In this document: piece after piece, positions 8,995-18,030 of the stretch | Layout of the letters: every line of letters starts with the position of its first letter | How positions within the stretch are numbered: the first letter of the stretch is position 1 | Source of the DNA: Serratia sp. H1w | Lineage (GTDB): Bacteria > Pseudomonadota > Gammaproteobacteria > Enterobacterales > Enterobacteriaceae | Assembly (NCBI RefSeq): GCF_000633355.1 | Contig: NZ_AYMQ01000048.1 | Location: 1-56,847 of the forward strand | DNA: 56,847 bases | Reading direction: 5' to 3' | Made by a program: the position numbers and the translations under genes | The notes under the pieces: generated by a model | Database searches by the model: none | What the model saw: the letters and a program-made list of their open reading frames with translations, nothing else | Told to the model about the DNA's origin: nothing

Positions 8995-10010
8995 GCGATG
9001 CTGATGACGCGCCGCGTGAGCCGGCGCTGGATGTTTCACGTTATAACTTTTACCAATTGGTCGAGCTGCTCAACCAAATGGCGGTAGCGTGGCAAAAATC
9101 CCCCGGCTCAATTCGGCCCGCCGATGAAGCGATCCGATTTAAATCTACCGCCAGTCTGGCTTTCCCGATCCGGGACGTGATCGCGCTTGAGAAGTCTGTT
9201 CGCGGTCAGTTTGAGCTGGAAGTCTCGTTCCTCGGGCTGCATGGCAGCCAGTCGCCGTTGCCTGGTTATTACCTGGACTCGTTGGCTTGGGAAGATGCCC
9301 AGAATGAAAACCGCCTGACGGATTTTCTCAACGTGTTCAACCACCGGTTGCTAACGCTGTTACATCAGATCTGGCGCAAGTACCGCTACTACATCTGCTT
9401 TGACGAGGGGGGTAACGATGAAGTCTCACAGCGCATGTTTGCGTTGGTGGGGTTAAGTAACGATGTGATCCGCAAGAAACTGCGTATCCACCACGGCAAA
9501 ATGCTGGCGTATGCCGGCCTGCTGGCCAACCCTGGGCGCGCCCCGGAAGTGATTAGCAACCTGGTTGCACACTGCTTCAACCTGACGGATGTGAGTCTGG
9601 AAAGCTGGCAGATGCGTAAGGTTAGCATTGCCCCAGACCAGCAAAATCGCCTGGGTAGGCGGGTGAAGGTCAGCGGCCAGAAATATCAGGGGAAATCGGT
9701 GCTTGGCGTCAACTTCTCTCTGGGATCGCAGGTAGCCGATCGTAGCGGTAAGTATTTGCTGTGTATCAACCAGCTAACGCGCGAGCAGTTTTTGTCATTT
9801 TTGCCTAACGGTGCGAACTACGAGTCGTTAGTGATGTTTGTTGCCTTCATCATGCGCGACCAGTTCTCGTGGGATTTACGCCTGGGGCTGGCTGAAGAGC
9901 AGGTTAGCGGCATGATCCTGGGGACCAAACAGAACAACCTGCTGGGTTGGACCAGCTTCCTCGGGCTGCCCGAGCAACAACCCCACGTAACCATCAGCGT
10001 AATGGAATGA
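8958..10010 (+). CDS. tssG: T6SS baseplate protein TssG (VasB)
   Basis: A ~350-residue TssG, the partner of TssF in the baseplate wedge. The N-terminal part shows YNFYQLVELLNQ, then the family region FLGLHGSQSPLPGYYLDSL. The C-terminal half ends FLGLPEQQPHVTISVME. Two in-frame ATGs (8949 and 8958) lie inside the end of tssF. The second is better spaced from CAGGA and gives MAGTDRS, so I prefer it. tagH follows 25 bases downstream. Confidence 0.95.
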   Translation: MAGTDRSTCVDVSDADDAPREPALDVSRYNFYQLVELLNQMAVAWQKSPGSIRPADEAIRFKSTASLAFPIRDVIALEKSVRGQFELEVSFLGLHGSQSPLPGYYLDSLAWEDAQNENRLTDFLNVFNHRLLTLLHQIWRKYRYYICFDEGGNDEVSQRMFALVGLSNDVIRKKLRIHHGKMLAYAGLLANPGRAPEVISNLVAHCFNLTDVSLESWQMRKVSIAPDQQNRLGRRVKVSGQKYQGKSVLGVNFSLGSQVADRSGKYLLCINQLTREQFLSFLPNGANYESLVMFVAFIMRDQFSWDLRLGLAEEQVSGMILGTKQNNLLGWTSFLGLPEQQPHVTISVME

Positions 10011-10035
10011 CCATCAGGATTCAGGAATAGAGATC

Positions 10036-11343
10036 ATGGATAAACAGCAACCGACGCTATCATTGCGGGTAGTTAACAGCGACAAATTGGAAAGTGGCAA
10101 ACCGGCCAGCAGCCTGTTTAACGCACAGGGTGGGATCGTAGGGAGTGACGCCAGCCACCATTGGTCTATTCAGGATCAGGGCGGCAATATCAGCCCTTCG
10201 CAGTTTGCCATTGAATGGCGCGATGGTTCCTTCTGCTTGCGGGTGCTCAACGGCACGGTGAGTATCAACCAGTCGCTGCAAACCCCCAACTCCGGTTTTG
10301 TGCGTCTCCAGCAAGGCGATGAAATCGCCGTGGGCAATTTGGCTATCAAGGGCCATATCGGCCGCTCGAGCGCCGATATGATCGATCCGCTGATGGTCTC
10401 ACCGGAATCGCTGGTCTCCAGCTACAGCAACCCGCTGGAAGCGATGATGGAAGGGGGGAGTACACAGGCTTCCCGCTATGAGCAAGATCACCATCTGGCC
10501 GCCACGGTTGCCGACGGTTTCAGCCACGATCCGCTGCGGGTGCTGGAAACCGAAAGCCTGACAATGAACGGACCTTTGGTCACCTCGCACCTCGGCGCTG
10601 ATCACTCGCTGCAACAGGATCGCTATCGCGACCCGCTTTTTGCTTCCCCACTTTCTGATATCGCCAAGGACAGTGCAATGGATCAGGAGTTTATCGATCT
10701 GCCGCAAATCAGCAGTTTTCTTTCCGGCCAACAGCCATCGTCAGACAGCAAGATGGATCAACAGCACGTGGCAATCACGCCGCTGATGCGGGGTTTTGGT
10801 GCGCAACTGCCAATCCGCAACACCCAGGAAGCCAATGACTTCCTTGAGGAGGCCGGTAAAACGCTAAAGGCCGCCATTGAAGGACTCTTGGCCTTGCAAC
10901 GTAGCCAGCATGGCCTGCGGGATAAACATTTAAGGCCGATCGAAGATAACCCGCTGCGTCTGAACATGGATTATGACACCACGCTCAGCCTGCTGTTTGC
11001 CGATCAAAAAAGCCCGGTACACCTTTCCGCTCCGGCGGCGGTGGCCGAAAGCCTGCATAACCTGCGTCTGCACCACCAGGCCAACCAACAGGCGATTGCC
11101 CAGGCGTTGAACACCATGCTGGAAGCCTTCTCCCCCGAGCGCTTGCTGACGCGCTTTAGCCACTACATGCGTAGCAACGAGCGTCAGGATCAAGATTCCG
11201 CCTGGGCTTGGGAGATGTACAAAAACTACTACCAGGAATTGGCCTCCAGCCGCCAGCAGGGCTTTGAAAAGCTGTTTGGTGAAGTGTATGAGCAGGCTTA
11301 CGACCAGGCGCTGCGCCAAGGGATGAAGGACAGCGAACGATGA
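10036..11343 (+). CDS. tagH: T6SS-associated FHA-domain protein TagH
   Basis: A 435-residue FHA protein. An N-terminal forkhead-associated domain (~5-110; GGIVGSDASHHW, the SPSQFAIEWRDG strand, then RLQQGDEIAVG) would bind phosphothreonine peptides. A low-complexity linker and the T6SS FHA C-terminal domain (~255-435) follow. TagH usually acts in post-translational control with the kinase PpkA and phosphatase PppA, but neither is in this window. Either they are elsewhere or TagH works without them here. The last four bases overlap the tssJ start (ATGA). Confidence 0.9.
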   Translation: MDKQQPTLSLRVVNSDKLESGKPASSLFNAQGGIVGSDASHHWSIQDQGGNISPSQFAIEWRDGSFCLRVLNGTVSINQSLQTPNSGFVRLQQGDEIAVGNLAIKGHIGRSSADMIDPLMVSPESLVSSYSNPLEAMMEGGSTQASRYEQDHHLAATVADGFSHDPLRVLETESLTMNGPLVTSHLGADHSLQQDRYRDPLFASPLSDIAKDSAMDQEFIDLPQISSFLSGQQPSSDSKMDQQHVAITPLMRGFGAQLPIRNTQEANDFLEEAGKTLKAAIEGLLALQRSQHGLRDKHLRPIEDNPLRLNMDYDTTLSLLFADQKSPVHLSAPAAVAESLHNLRLHHQANQQAIAQALNTMLEAFSPERLLTRFSHYMRSNERQDQDSAWAWEMYKNYYQELASSRQQGFEKLFGEVYEQAYDQALRQGMKDSER

Positions 11344-11846
11344 TCCGTGGCAAAGGTTACTTTCTGACAACTGCGTTTTGCCTGGTGTTGATGCTGTCAG
11401 GATGCACGTTATGGAAAAACCAGAAACCGGAGCGCGCCACCGAGCAGCCTTCTACGCTGCGGTTAACGCTGCTGGCGGATGGGAATATCAACCCGAATGA
11501 GAAGGGTGAGGCCACGCCGACCCAAATTGCGGTGGTGTACCTGAGCGATGATTCCAAGTTGCTGGCTGCCGACTATGACCAGCTCAGCAGCGACTTGCTG
11601 GAGAAAACGCTCGGCAAGAACTACATCGACCATCAGGAATACGCCCTGCTGCCGAATCAATATAAACCGTTACCGTCCATTGAACTGGAAGAGAAGACCC
11701 ACTATCTGGGGGTGATTGTCTACTATGCCGATGTTGATCGTGCTGAGTGGAAAAAAATCATCAAAATCAATGATATTGGTCATAATTATGGCGTGCTGAT
11801 CCACGTTAAAACGGATGAGATCGACTTAAGGAAAGAGGAAGAATAA
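11340..11846 (+). CDS. tssJ: T6SS outer-membrane lipoprotein TssJ
   Basis: A 168-residue lipoprotein that anchors the TssL-TssM membrane complex to the outer membrane. A signal peptide (residues 1-21) ends in the lipobox LSGC with lipidated Cys22. The mature part is the small transthyretin-like TssJ fold, containing TQIAVVYLSDDSKL and YLGVIVYYADVDRAEW. It starts within tagH by the ATGA overlap, and tssK begins 2 bases after its stop. Confidence 0.94.
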   Translation: MIRGKGYFLTTAFCLVLMLSGCTLWKNQKPERATEQPSTLRLTLLADGNINPNEKGEATPTQIAVVYLSDDSKLLAADYDQLSSDLLEKTLGKNYIDHQEYALLPNQYKPLPSIELEEKTHYLGVIVYYADVDRAEWKKIIKINDIGHNYGVLIHVKTDEIDLRKEEE

Positions 11847-11848
11847 CC

Positions 11849-13195
11849 ATGCCGACCAAGAATCGAGTGATTTGGCGCGAAGGCCTGTTCATTAAGCCAC
11901 AACACTTTCAACAACAACAAAGGCATAACGACTATCAGCTGCAGCGCCGTATTACCGGGCTGACCAATTACACCTATGGCTTCCACTCGCTGTTGATCAA
12001 TCAGGAGCTGTTGAAGCTGGGGCGTATTGGCCTCACCAACGCCAGCGGTTGCACCGCTGATGGCACGGTGTTTGATATCCCTTACCAGGATCGCTCGCCC
12101 AAGCCGTTGGACGTACTGAACTGTAATGACGCAGCTAGCCGCGATATCTATCTGGCGTTGCCGATGCTTAACGACACTATCAATGAAGTGGCCAGCGAGC
12201 ACAGCCAGATGCCTGGGGCAATCCGTTACGCCGAACATACCGATGACGTGCGTGATTTACATACTGACGGCGGCGATGTCAGCCAGTTGCTGTTGGCCCA
12301 GTTGGCGCCGCGTTTGATGCAGGGCTCCGAGGATCTCAGCGCCTATTCCGTGCTGCCGGTCTGCCGCATCAAAGAGAAACTTTCTGATGGTTCGCTGATC
12401 CTGGATGACGAGTTTATTCCTACCTGTACCACCCTGCATGCCTCTGGTCAGTTGAAAGGCTTTATGGATGAAGTGGAAGGCACCTTGGTAGAACGTGCGC
12501 GTTTACTGGCCAAACGTATTGGTTCGCCGGGCCAGCAGGGGATTGCCGACGTGGCCGAATTTATGATGTTGCAGGTGTTTAACCGGGCGCAGCCCCTGTT
12601 TACCCATCTGTCCCATCAGGCAGTGCTGCACCCGCAGGATTTCTATAGCCATCTGGTGCAAACCTGCGGTGAGTTGCGCACGTTCACCGATGAGTCACGC
12701 CTGGCAGGCAGCTTTATTGTCTATAACCACGACAACCTGACGGACTGCTTCCAGCCGCTGTTCATGGCGATGCGTCAAGCGCTCAGCACGGTGCTGACCC
12801 CGCGCGCCATCTCGGTACAGTTGCATTCGCAGTCCAACGGCATTCGTGTGGCGACGATCAACGACAGCGATCTGTTGCGTAGCGCCGACTTTGTGCTGGC
12901 TGTACGGGCGCAGATCCCACAGGAACAACTGCGGCGGCTCTTCTTGCAGCAAACCAAGATCTCCTCGCTGGACAAAATCCGCGAACTGGTCAGCCTGCAA
13001 CTGCCTGGCGTACCGTTGACGCCGCTTTCCGCCGCACCGCGTCAGTTGCCTTACCATTCCGGCTATACCTACTTCATGTTGGATCGGCAAAGTCCGGCCT
13101 GGAAAGATCTGTTGCAAAGCAACGCGATTGCCTTCCACGTTTCGGGCGAGTTCCCAGAGCTGGATATGCAGTTCTGGGCGATTAGGAGCAGCTAA
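11849..13195 (+). CDS. tssK: T6SS baseplate-membrane connector TssK
   Basis: A 448-residue TssK, the trimeric protein that links the baseplate wedge (TssEFG) to TssL-TssM. The N-terminus NRVIWREGLFIKPQHFQQQ and the C-terminal PYHSGYTYFMLDRQSPAWKD region are characteristic. Full length. The stop overlaps the tssL ATG by one base (TAATG). Confidence 0.96.
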   Translation: MPTKNRVIWREGLFIKPQHFQQQQRHNDYQLQRRITGLTNYTYGFHSLLINQELLKLGRIGLTNASGCTADGTVFDIPYQDRSPKPLDVLNCNDAASRDIYLALPMLNDTINEVASEHSQMPGAIRYAEHTDDVRDLHTDGGDVSQLLLAQLAPRLMQGSEDLSAYSVLPVCRIKEKLSDGSLILDDEFIPTCTTLHASGQLKGFMDEVEGTLVERARLLAKRIGSPGQQGIADVAEFMMLQVFNRAQPLFTHLSHQAVLHPQDFYSHLVQTCGELRTFTDESRLAGSFIVYNHDNLTDCFQPLFMAMRQALSTVLTPRAISVQLHSQSNGIRVATINDSDLLRSADFVLAVRAQIPQEQLRRLFLQQTKISSLDKIRELVSLQLPGVPLTPLSAAPRQLPYHSGYTYFMLDRQSPAWKDLLQSNAIAFHVSGEFPELDMQFWAIRSS

Positions 13196-13962
13196 TGAAA
13201 ATACATGCCGTCACGGATAACCCAGCGCTGCCTGAAACGGAAACCGTCACCGCATATCGGCAATATCAGCTCCCGCTGCGCGGTGAGAGCCTGAACTCGA
13301 TGGTGGATGCCGCCACGCCGTTGCTCGGTATGGTGTTGCGCTTGAAGGACATGGAAAACCAACCGCTGCCGGACCAGCTTTATCAGCAGGTGGTCACGGA
13401 TATCCGCGCCATCGAGCAGTTCCTGCAAACCAAAGGCTATGAGCCAGGGGCGATCGTTTCATTCCGCTATATGCTTTGCACCTTCATTGATGAAACGGCA
13501 TTGGGGCAAGGTTGGAACACGCAAAATGGCTGGTTACAGCAGTCGTTGCTGGTGCATTTCCATAATGAAACCTGGGGCGGCGAGAAGGTTTACGTGCTGC
13601 TGGAACGCCTGATGGGTGAACCCAAGCGTTATCAGGATCTGCTGGAGTTCATCTATCTGTGTTTCTGCCTGGGCTATCGCGGCCGCTACAAGGTGACGCT
13701 GCAAAACAGTGAGGATTTCGAACGGCTGTTCCGCCGTTTGCATCACCAATTGATCCAGCTGCGCGGCGAGGCGCCGCCGACGGTGTTGCACCAGAAACAG
13801 AGTCGTCTCGGCAGCCGTTACTACCTGAGTAAGCGTTTGACCATCAAGCATGTGTTATGGGGTGGTTTAGGCCTGTTGACGGTAATTTACCTGTTTTATG
13901 CCATCCACCTGCATAACCAGACTCAGGATATTTTGCAGCAGCTAAACAATTTATTGAGCTAG
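13195..13962 (+). CDS. tssL: T6SS inner-membrane protein TssL (DotU/IcmH)
   Basis: A 255-residue DotU-type TssL. A cytoplasmic hook-shaped domain (~30-210; CTFIDETALGQGW, and YLCFCLGYRGRYK) precedes one C-terminal membrane helix at ~219-241. No OmpA/TagL peptidoglycan-binding domain follows the helix, so this is the short form. Peptidoglycan anchoring, if any, must come from another protein. With TssJ and TssM it forms the trans-envelope complex. clpV starts 9 bases after its stop. Confidence 0.95.
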   Translation: MKIHAVTDNPALPETETVTAYRQYQLPLRGESLNSMVDAATPLLGMVLRLKDMENQPLPDQLYQQVVTDIRAIEQFLQTKGYEPGAIVSFRYMLCTFIDETALGQGWNTQNGWLQQSLLVHFHNETWGGEKVYVLLERLMGEPKRYQDLLEFIYLCFCLGYRGRYKVTLQNSEDFERLFRRLHHQLIQLRGEAPPTVLHQKQSRLGSRYYLSKRLTIKHVLWGGLGLLTVIYLFYAIHLHNQTQDILQQLNNLLS

Positions 13963-13971
13963 GAAGCACAG

Positions 13972-16575
13972 ATGATTCAAATTGACTTGCCCACGCTGGT
14001 AAACCGCCTTAATCCCATCGCCCGCCATGCCCTGGAAGCGGCCGCGGCGCACTGTGTCAGTCAGCAGGAAGCTGAGATTACGGTTTCCCAGGTATTGATG
14101 CAGCTGATTGCCACCCCGCTAAGCGACGTCAGGTTGATTCTCAACCATGCTGGTGTGGAAACTGACGAACTGCGGGCGTTACTCGATCAACGTATTTCCG
14201 GCTATCAGTCGGTCACGCAGGCTTACCCAAGTTTCTCACCGCTGCTGGTGGAGTGGTTGCAGGACAGTTGGCTATTGGCTTCCACCGAAATGGAACATGG
14301 CCAACTGCGCGGTGGGGTGATGTTGTTGACCCTGCTGTTAAGCCCTTTGCGCTACCTGACGCCCGCTGCCAGCCGACTGTTATCTCCGGTTAACCGCGAA
14401 CTGCTGCGTCAGAACTTCGCTGACTGGACGGCAGATTCGGCGGAAGCGCCGCAGGTGACTAAAGCGGGCGATAAAACCGGCTCAGCCGCCGCCAATGGTG
14501 AAAGCCTGCTGGCGCGCTATGCCAGCAACATGACCGAACAGGCCCGCAAAGGCACGTTGGACCCGGTGCTGTGCCGCGATGAGGAAATCGACCTGATGAT
14601 CGATATCCTGTGCCGCCGCCGCAAGAATAACCCGATCGTGGTGGGTGAGGCCGGTGTGGGTAAAAGCGCCTTAATTGAGGGATTGGCGCTGCGCATTGTG
14701 GACGGCCAGGTGCCGGAAAAACTGTGCAACAGCGAATTGATGACGCTCGATCTCGGCGCATTGCAGGCGGGTGCCGCGGTCAAAGGTGAGTTCGAAAAAC
14801 GTTTCAAAGGGATCATGGCGGAAGTTGCCCAGTCGGCCACGCCGATCATCCTGTTTATTGATGAAGCCCATACGCTGATCGGCGCGGGCAACCAACAGGG
14901 TGGCCTGGATATCTCCAACCTGCTGAAACCCGCGTTGGCGCGCGGTGAGCTAAAAACCATTGCAGCCACCACCTGGAGCGAATACAAAAAATACTTCGAG
15001 AAAGATGCTGCACTGTCGCGCCGTTTCCAACTGGTGAAAGTCTCTGAACCGAGTGCCGAAGAGGCGACGGTGATCATGCGTGGCCTGCGCACCATCTATG
15101 AACAGGCGCATGGCGTGCTGATCGACGATGAGGCGCTACAGGCTTCTGCGGTACTCAGCGATCGTTATCTATCAGGCCGTCAACTGCCGGACAAGGCGAT
15201 CGACGTGCTGGATACCGCGTCCGCGCGGGTGGCGATCAACCTGACTTCGGCACCGCGCCAGGTTTCGGCACTGAAAACCCAGTTGCACCAGCAGGCGATG
15301 GAAATCCAGATGCTGGAGCGTGAGCAGCGCCTCAACCTGAGCCAGCCGGATGAGCGTTTATCCGTGTTGCAGCAACAGCGCAGCGATATCGAACAGCAAT
15401 TGGCAGCTCTCAACGCCAGTTGGCAAACCCAGCAGCAGTTGGTACAGCAGATTATCGCCCTGCGGGCAGAGTTGCTGACGCAGGAAGAAAGTGCCAACGA
15501 GGAACAAGCCACTAATCTGGCGGCGCTGGGTGCCGAGCTGGAGCAGTTGCAACAGCATCAGACACTGGTTTCGCCGCACGTGGATAAACATCAGATCGCG
15601 GCGGTGATCGCCGAGTGGACTGGCGTGCCGTTGAACCGCCTGTCGCAGAGCGAACTGGCGGTGGTGACTGAGCTGCCAACCTATCTTGGTGAGCAGATCA
15701 AAGGCCAGGAAACTGCGATCCATTGCCTGCATCAACATTTGCTGACCGCCAGAGCCGACCTGCGCCGCCCTGGTCGCCCAATGGGAGCTTTCCTGCTGGT
15801 TGGGCCAAGCGGTGTCGGTAAAACCGAAACGGTATTACAGATCTCCGAGCTGCTGTACGGTGGCCGCCACTATCTCACCACCATCAACATGTCTGAGTTC
15901 CAGGAAAAGCATACTGTATCGCGCCTGATCGGTTCACCTCCGGGCTACGTGGGCTATGGCGAAGGTGGTGTATTGACCGAAGCGATCCGTCAGAAACCCT
16001 ATTCGGTGGTGCTGCTCGATGAAGTCGAAAAAGCTCATCCCGACGTGCTCAACCTGTTCTATCAGGCGTTCGACAAGGGGGAATTGGCCGATGGCGAAGG
16101 CCGCATCATCGACTGCAAGAATGTAGTGTTCTTCCTGACCTCCAACCTCGGCTACCAGACTATTGTCGATCACGCCGAACAGCCGGAACTGCTGGGCGAG
16201 TTGCTCTATCCCGAGCTGGCAGCCTTCTTCAAACCTGCCCTGTTAGCGCGTATGGAAGTGGTGCCGTACCTGCCACTGGGCAAGGACACACTGCAAACTA
16301 TCATCCACGGCAAACTCAAACGCCTGGATAACCTACTGCGTCAGCGCTTTAACGCCGAAGTGGTGATTGAGCCTGAGGTGATTGAAGAGATCCTGCTGCG
16401 TGCCACCCGTGCAGAGAATGGTGCGCGCATGCTGGAGTCGATTATCGACGGTGCGCTGCTGCCACCGGTTTCCTTACTGCTATTACAAAAAATGGCGGCA
16501 GGTTCGGTGATTAGCCATATTCGCATCGCCACGGAGGGGAATGCGTTCACCGCACAAGTCGAGGAGGCGCTATGA
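13972..16575 (+). CDS. clpV: T6SS AAA+ sheath-recycling ATPase TssH (ClpV)
   Basis: An 867-residue ClpV (TssH), the Hsp100 ATPase that disassembles contracted TssB-TssC sheaths. It has an N-terminal Clp domain (~1-150) that binds TssC. The first AAA+ module has Walker A at 225-232 (GEAGVGKS) and Walker B LFIDEAH. A coiled-coil middle domain spans ~420-545. The second AAA+ module has Walker A at 611-618 (GPSGVGKT) and the SPPGYVGYGEGG loop. The 3' end overlaps the next gene by ATGA. Confidence 0.97.
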   Translation: MIQIDLPTLVNRLNPIARHALEAAAAHCVSQQEAEITVSQVLMQLIATPLSDVRLILNHAGVETDELRALLDQRISGYQSVTQAYPSFSPLLVEWLQDSWLLASTEMEHGQLRGGVMLLTLLLSPLRYLTPAASRLLSPVNRELLRQNFADWTADSAEAPQVTKAGDKTGSAAANGESLLARYASNMTEQARKGTLDPVLCRDEEIDLMIDILCRRRKNNPIVVGEAGVGKSALIEGLALRIVDGQVPEKLCNSELMTLDLGALQAGAAVKGEFEKRFKGIMAEVAQSATPIILFIDEAHTLIGAGNQQGGLDISNLLKPALARGELKTIAATTWSEYKKYFEKDAALSRRFQLVKVSEPSAEEATVIMRGLRTIYEQAHGVLIDDEALQASAVLSDRYLSGRQLPDKAIDVLDTASARVAINLTSAPRQVSALKTQLHQQAMEIQMLEREQRLNLSQPDERLSVLQQQRSDIEQQLAALNASWQTQQQLVQQIIALRAELLTQEESANEEQATNLAALGAELEQLQQHQTLVSPHVDKHQIAAVIAEWTGVPLNRLSQSELAVVTELPTYLGEQIKGQETAIHCLHQHLLTARADLRRPGRPMGAFLLVGPSGVGKTETVLQISELLYGGRHYLTTINMSEFQEKHTVSRLIGSPPGYVGYGEGGVLTEAIRQKPYSVVLLDEVEKAHPDVLNLFYQAFDKGELADGEGRIIDCKNVVFFLTSNLGYQTIVDHAEQPELLGELLYPELAAFFKPALLARMEVVPYLPLGKDTLQTIIHGKLKRLDNLLRQRFNAEVVIEPEVIEEILLRATRAENGARMLESIIDGALLPPVSLLLLQKMAAGSVISHIRIATEGNAFTAQVEEAL

Positions 16576-17354
16576 GGCAACGGCTGAAATGCTTACTGGC
16601 TCTGCTGGAAAACGATTCGGTCGAACAATTGGTCCATGGCTTTCTGATGTTGGATCACCACCGTCATGGTTTTGACGGTTTGATGGTGGCGATGTTCAAC
16701 GCCAGCGAAGGGCAGTTGGAATGCCTCCGCCTGTCCGATGCCAACCGGCGCGCTACGGTGAAATTGGAAGCCGATATCGAAGACATCAACCACCCGCTGG
16801 TGCGGGTGCTGCGTAATGGCGCACCCGAAGTTTGGTATGCGCTCGATCGCGGGGTGCGCATCGAAGATGACGGCTTTCGCGGTTTTATAGAGACGCTGCC
16901 AAACGGTTGCAGCATGTATGGCGTGCCGCTGTTTGATTTTCACGAACGGGCCTGCGGGGTGATTGCCGTTTTTGCCGAGGATATTGAACGCTTCGTCGAC
17001 AGCCGCGGCATGTTTGCCATTTATTGCCAGGTTTTTCAGCATCGCCTCAACAAGCTGCAAGAGATGGATCACCTGCGCACGCAACTGGCTCAACTGCGTG
17101 CGATGTTCAAGGTGCGTGAAAAACAGTTGGATGAGCTGATGGTCTCGTTGAGCACCGCCGATGTCTCCACCTCGGCGGAACTCTCACGCGATTACAGCAA
17201 GATAGACGACCTGTCGAGCGCAGTGGAGGCATTCGAAGCCGCGGTACTGACGCAGCGCCAGCGTCTGTACGGCAATGACAAAAACCGCATCGCGGACAGC
17301 CTGGGGATCACAACGCGCACCCTCGGTTACAAGTTGGCGAAATACAGGTGTTAG
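16572..17354 (+). CDS. VasH-like T6SS regulator lacking the AAA+ domain
   Basis: A 260-residue protein in the place where T6SS clusters often carry the sigma-54 activator VasH. Residues ~10-165 look like a GAF-type sensor. Residues ~165-200 are a probable coiled coil. The C-terminus (~220-260) is a Fis-type HTH (NRIADSLGITTRTLGYKLAKY). The central AAA+ module is absent: there is no Walker A and no GAFTGA loop. It therefore cannot activate sigma-54 polymerase in the usual way. It may bind DNA as a repressor or co-regulator, or titrate a full-length relative; these are inferences. GAGGAGG precedes the ATG, which overlaps the clpV stop. Confidence 0.75.
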   Translation: MRQRLKCLLALLENDSVEQLVHGFLMLDHHRHGFDGLMVAMFNASEGQLECLRLSDANRRATVKLEADIEDINHPLVRVLRNGAPEVWYALDRGVRIEDDGFRGFIETLPNGCSMYGVPLFDFHERACGVIAVFAEDIERFVDSRGMFAIYCQVFQHRLNKLQEMDHLRTQLAQLRAMFKVREKQLDELMVSLSTADVSTSAELSRDYSKIDDLSSAVEAFEAAVLTQRQRLYGNDKNRIADSLGITTRTLGYKLAKYRC

Positions 17355-17356
17355 CT

Positions 17357-18025
17357 ATGAATACGTGGTTATTGATCGGTTCGTTACTGGTTTCCGGCAG
17401 TCATTCTGCCACCGAGTGGTTAACTAGCCTGGCGCTGTCACAACCCGAAGGGGATGCACATACCTTGGCGCTGGTGATGAGCTGCCGCAGTGAAAACTCG
17501 CCATTGGTGCGCTTGGACTGTTATGACAACGCGCTGTCAGCGGGCAGTAGCGGTGCCAACAGCGGCCAGCAACAGGCCGGGCCAGCCTGGCAGAGAGCGA
17601 TGGCGCAGGAAAAGGGCCGCCGCGATAACTCGACGGCGTTTCTCATCAGCGAGGGGCAGGGCGACAACCCGCAGGTGGTGTTGACTACTCCAGCGCTGGG
17701 TATGCAGCCACCGCGGCCGGTGCTGATGCTGAGCTGCATCGACAATATTACGCGCTTGCAGATCGCCTTGGTCAATCCGCAAAAAGACGGTGCGGTAACG
17801 TTAACGGCGGATAACGACCGGTTTAACGTGCAGTGGTTCCTGCGTGAAAACGGCTATCTGCTGGAGTCCAGCCGGGGCCTGGCGGGCATTGATGAGATCA
17901 AACGGTTGATGTCGGCACAGACGCTGACCATCGACGGGACAAACGGCGGTTTTCCCCGCCTGACATTTAATATTTCGCAGTTAACGCCGGCGCTAAAACC
18001 GCTGCGTAACGCCTGTCATTGGTGA
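17357..18025 (+). CDS. vasI: T6SS-associated protein VasI (VC_A0118 family)
   Basis: A 222-residue exported protein with an N-terminal signal (MNTWLLIGSLLVSGSHSA). The VasI family Cys pair is present (MSCRSENSPLVRLDCYD), followed by a beta-rich domain, LMLSCIDNITRLQIAL. VasI/TagO-type proteins sit in T6SS clusters and act in the envelope; their exact role is less well defined than that of the core subunits. I use the ATG at 17357, with AGGTG upstream, 2 bases after the preceding stop; an in-frame GTG at 17348 lies inside the upstream gene. tssA follows after 5 bases. Confidence 0.8.
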   Translation: MNTWLLIGSLLVSGSHSATEWLTSLALSQPEGDAHTLALVMSCRSENSPLVRLDCYDNALSAGSSGANSGQQQAGPAWQRAMAQEKGRRDNSTAFLISEGQGDNPQVVLTTPALGMQPPRPVLMLSCIDNITRLQIALVNPQKDGAVTLTADNDRFNVQWFLRENGYLLESSRGLAGIDEIKRLMSAQTLTIDGTNGGFPRLTFNISQLTPALKPLRNACHW

Positions 18026-18030
18026 GGACT

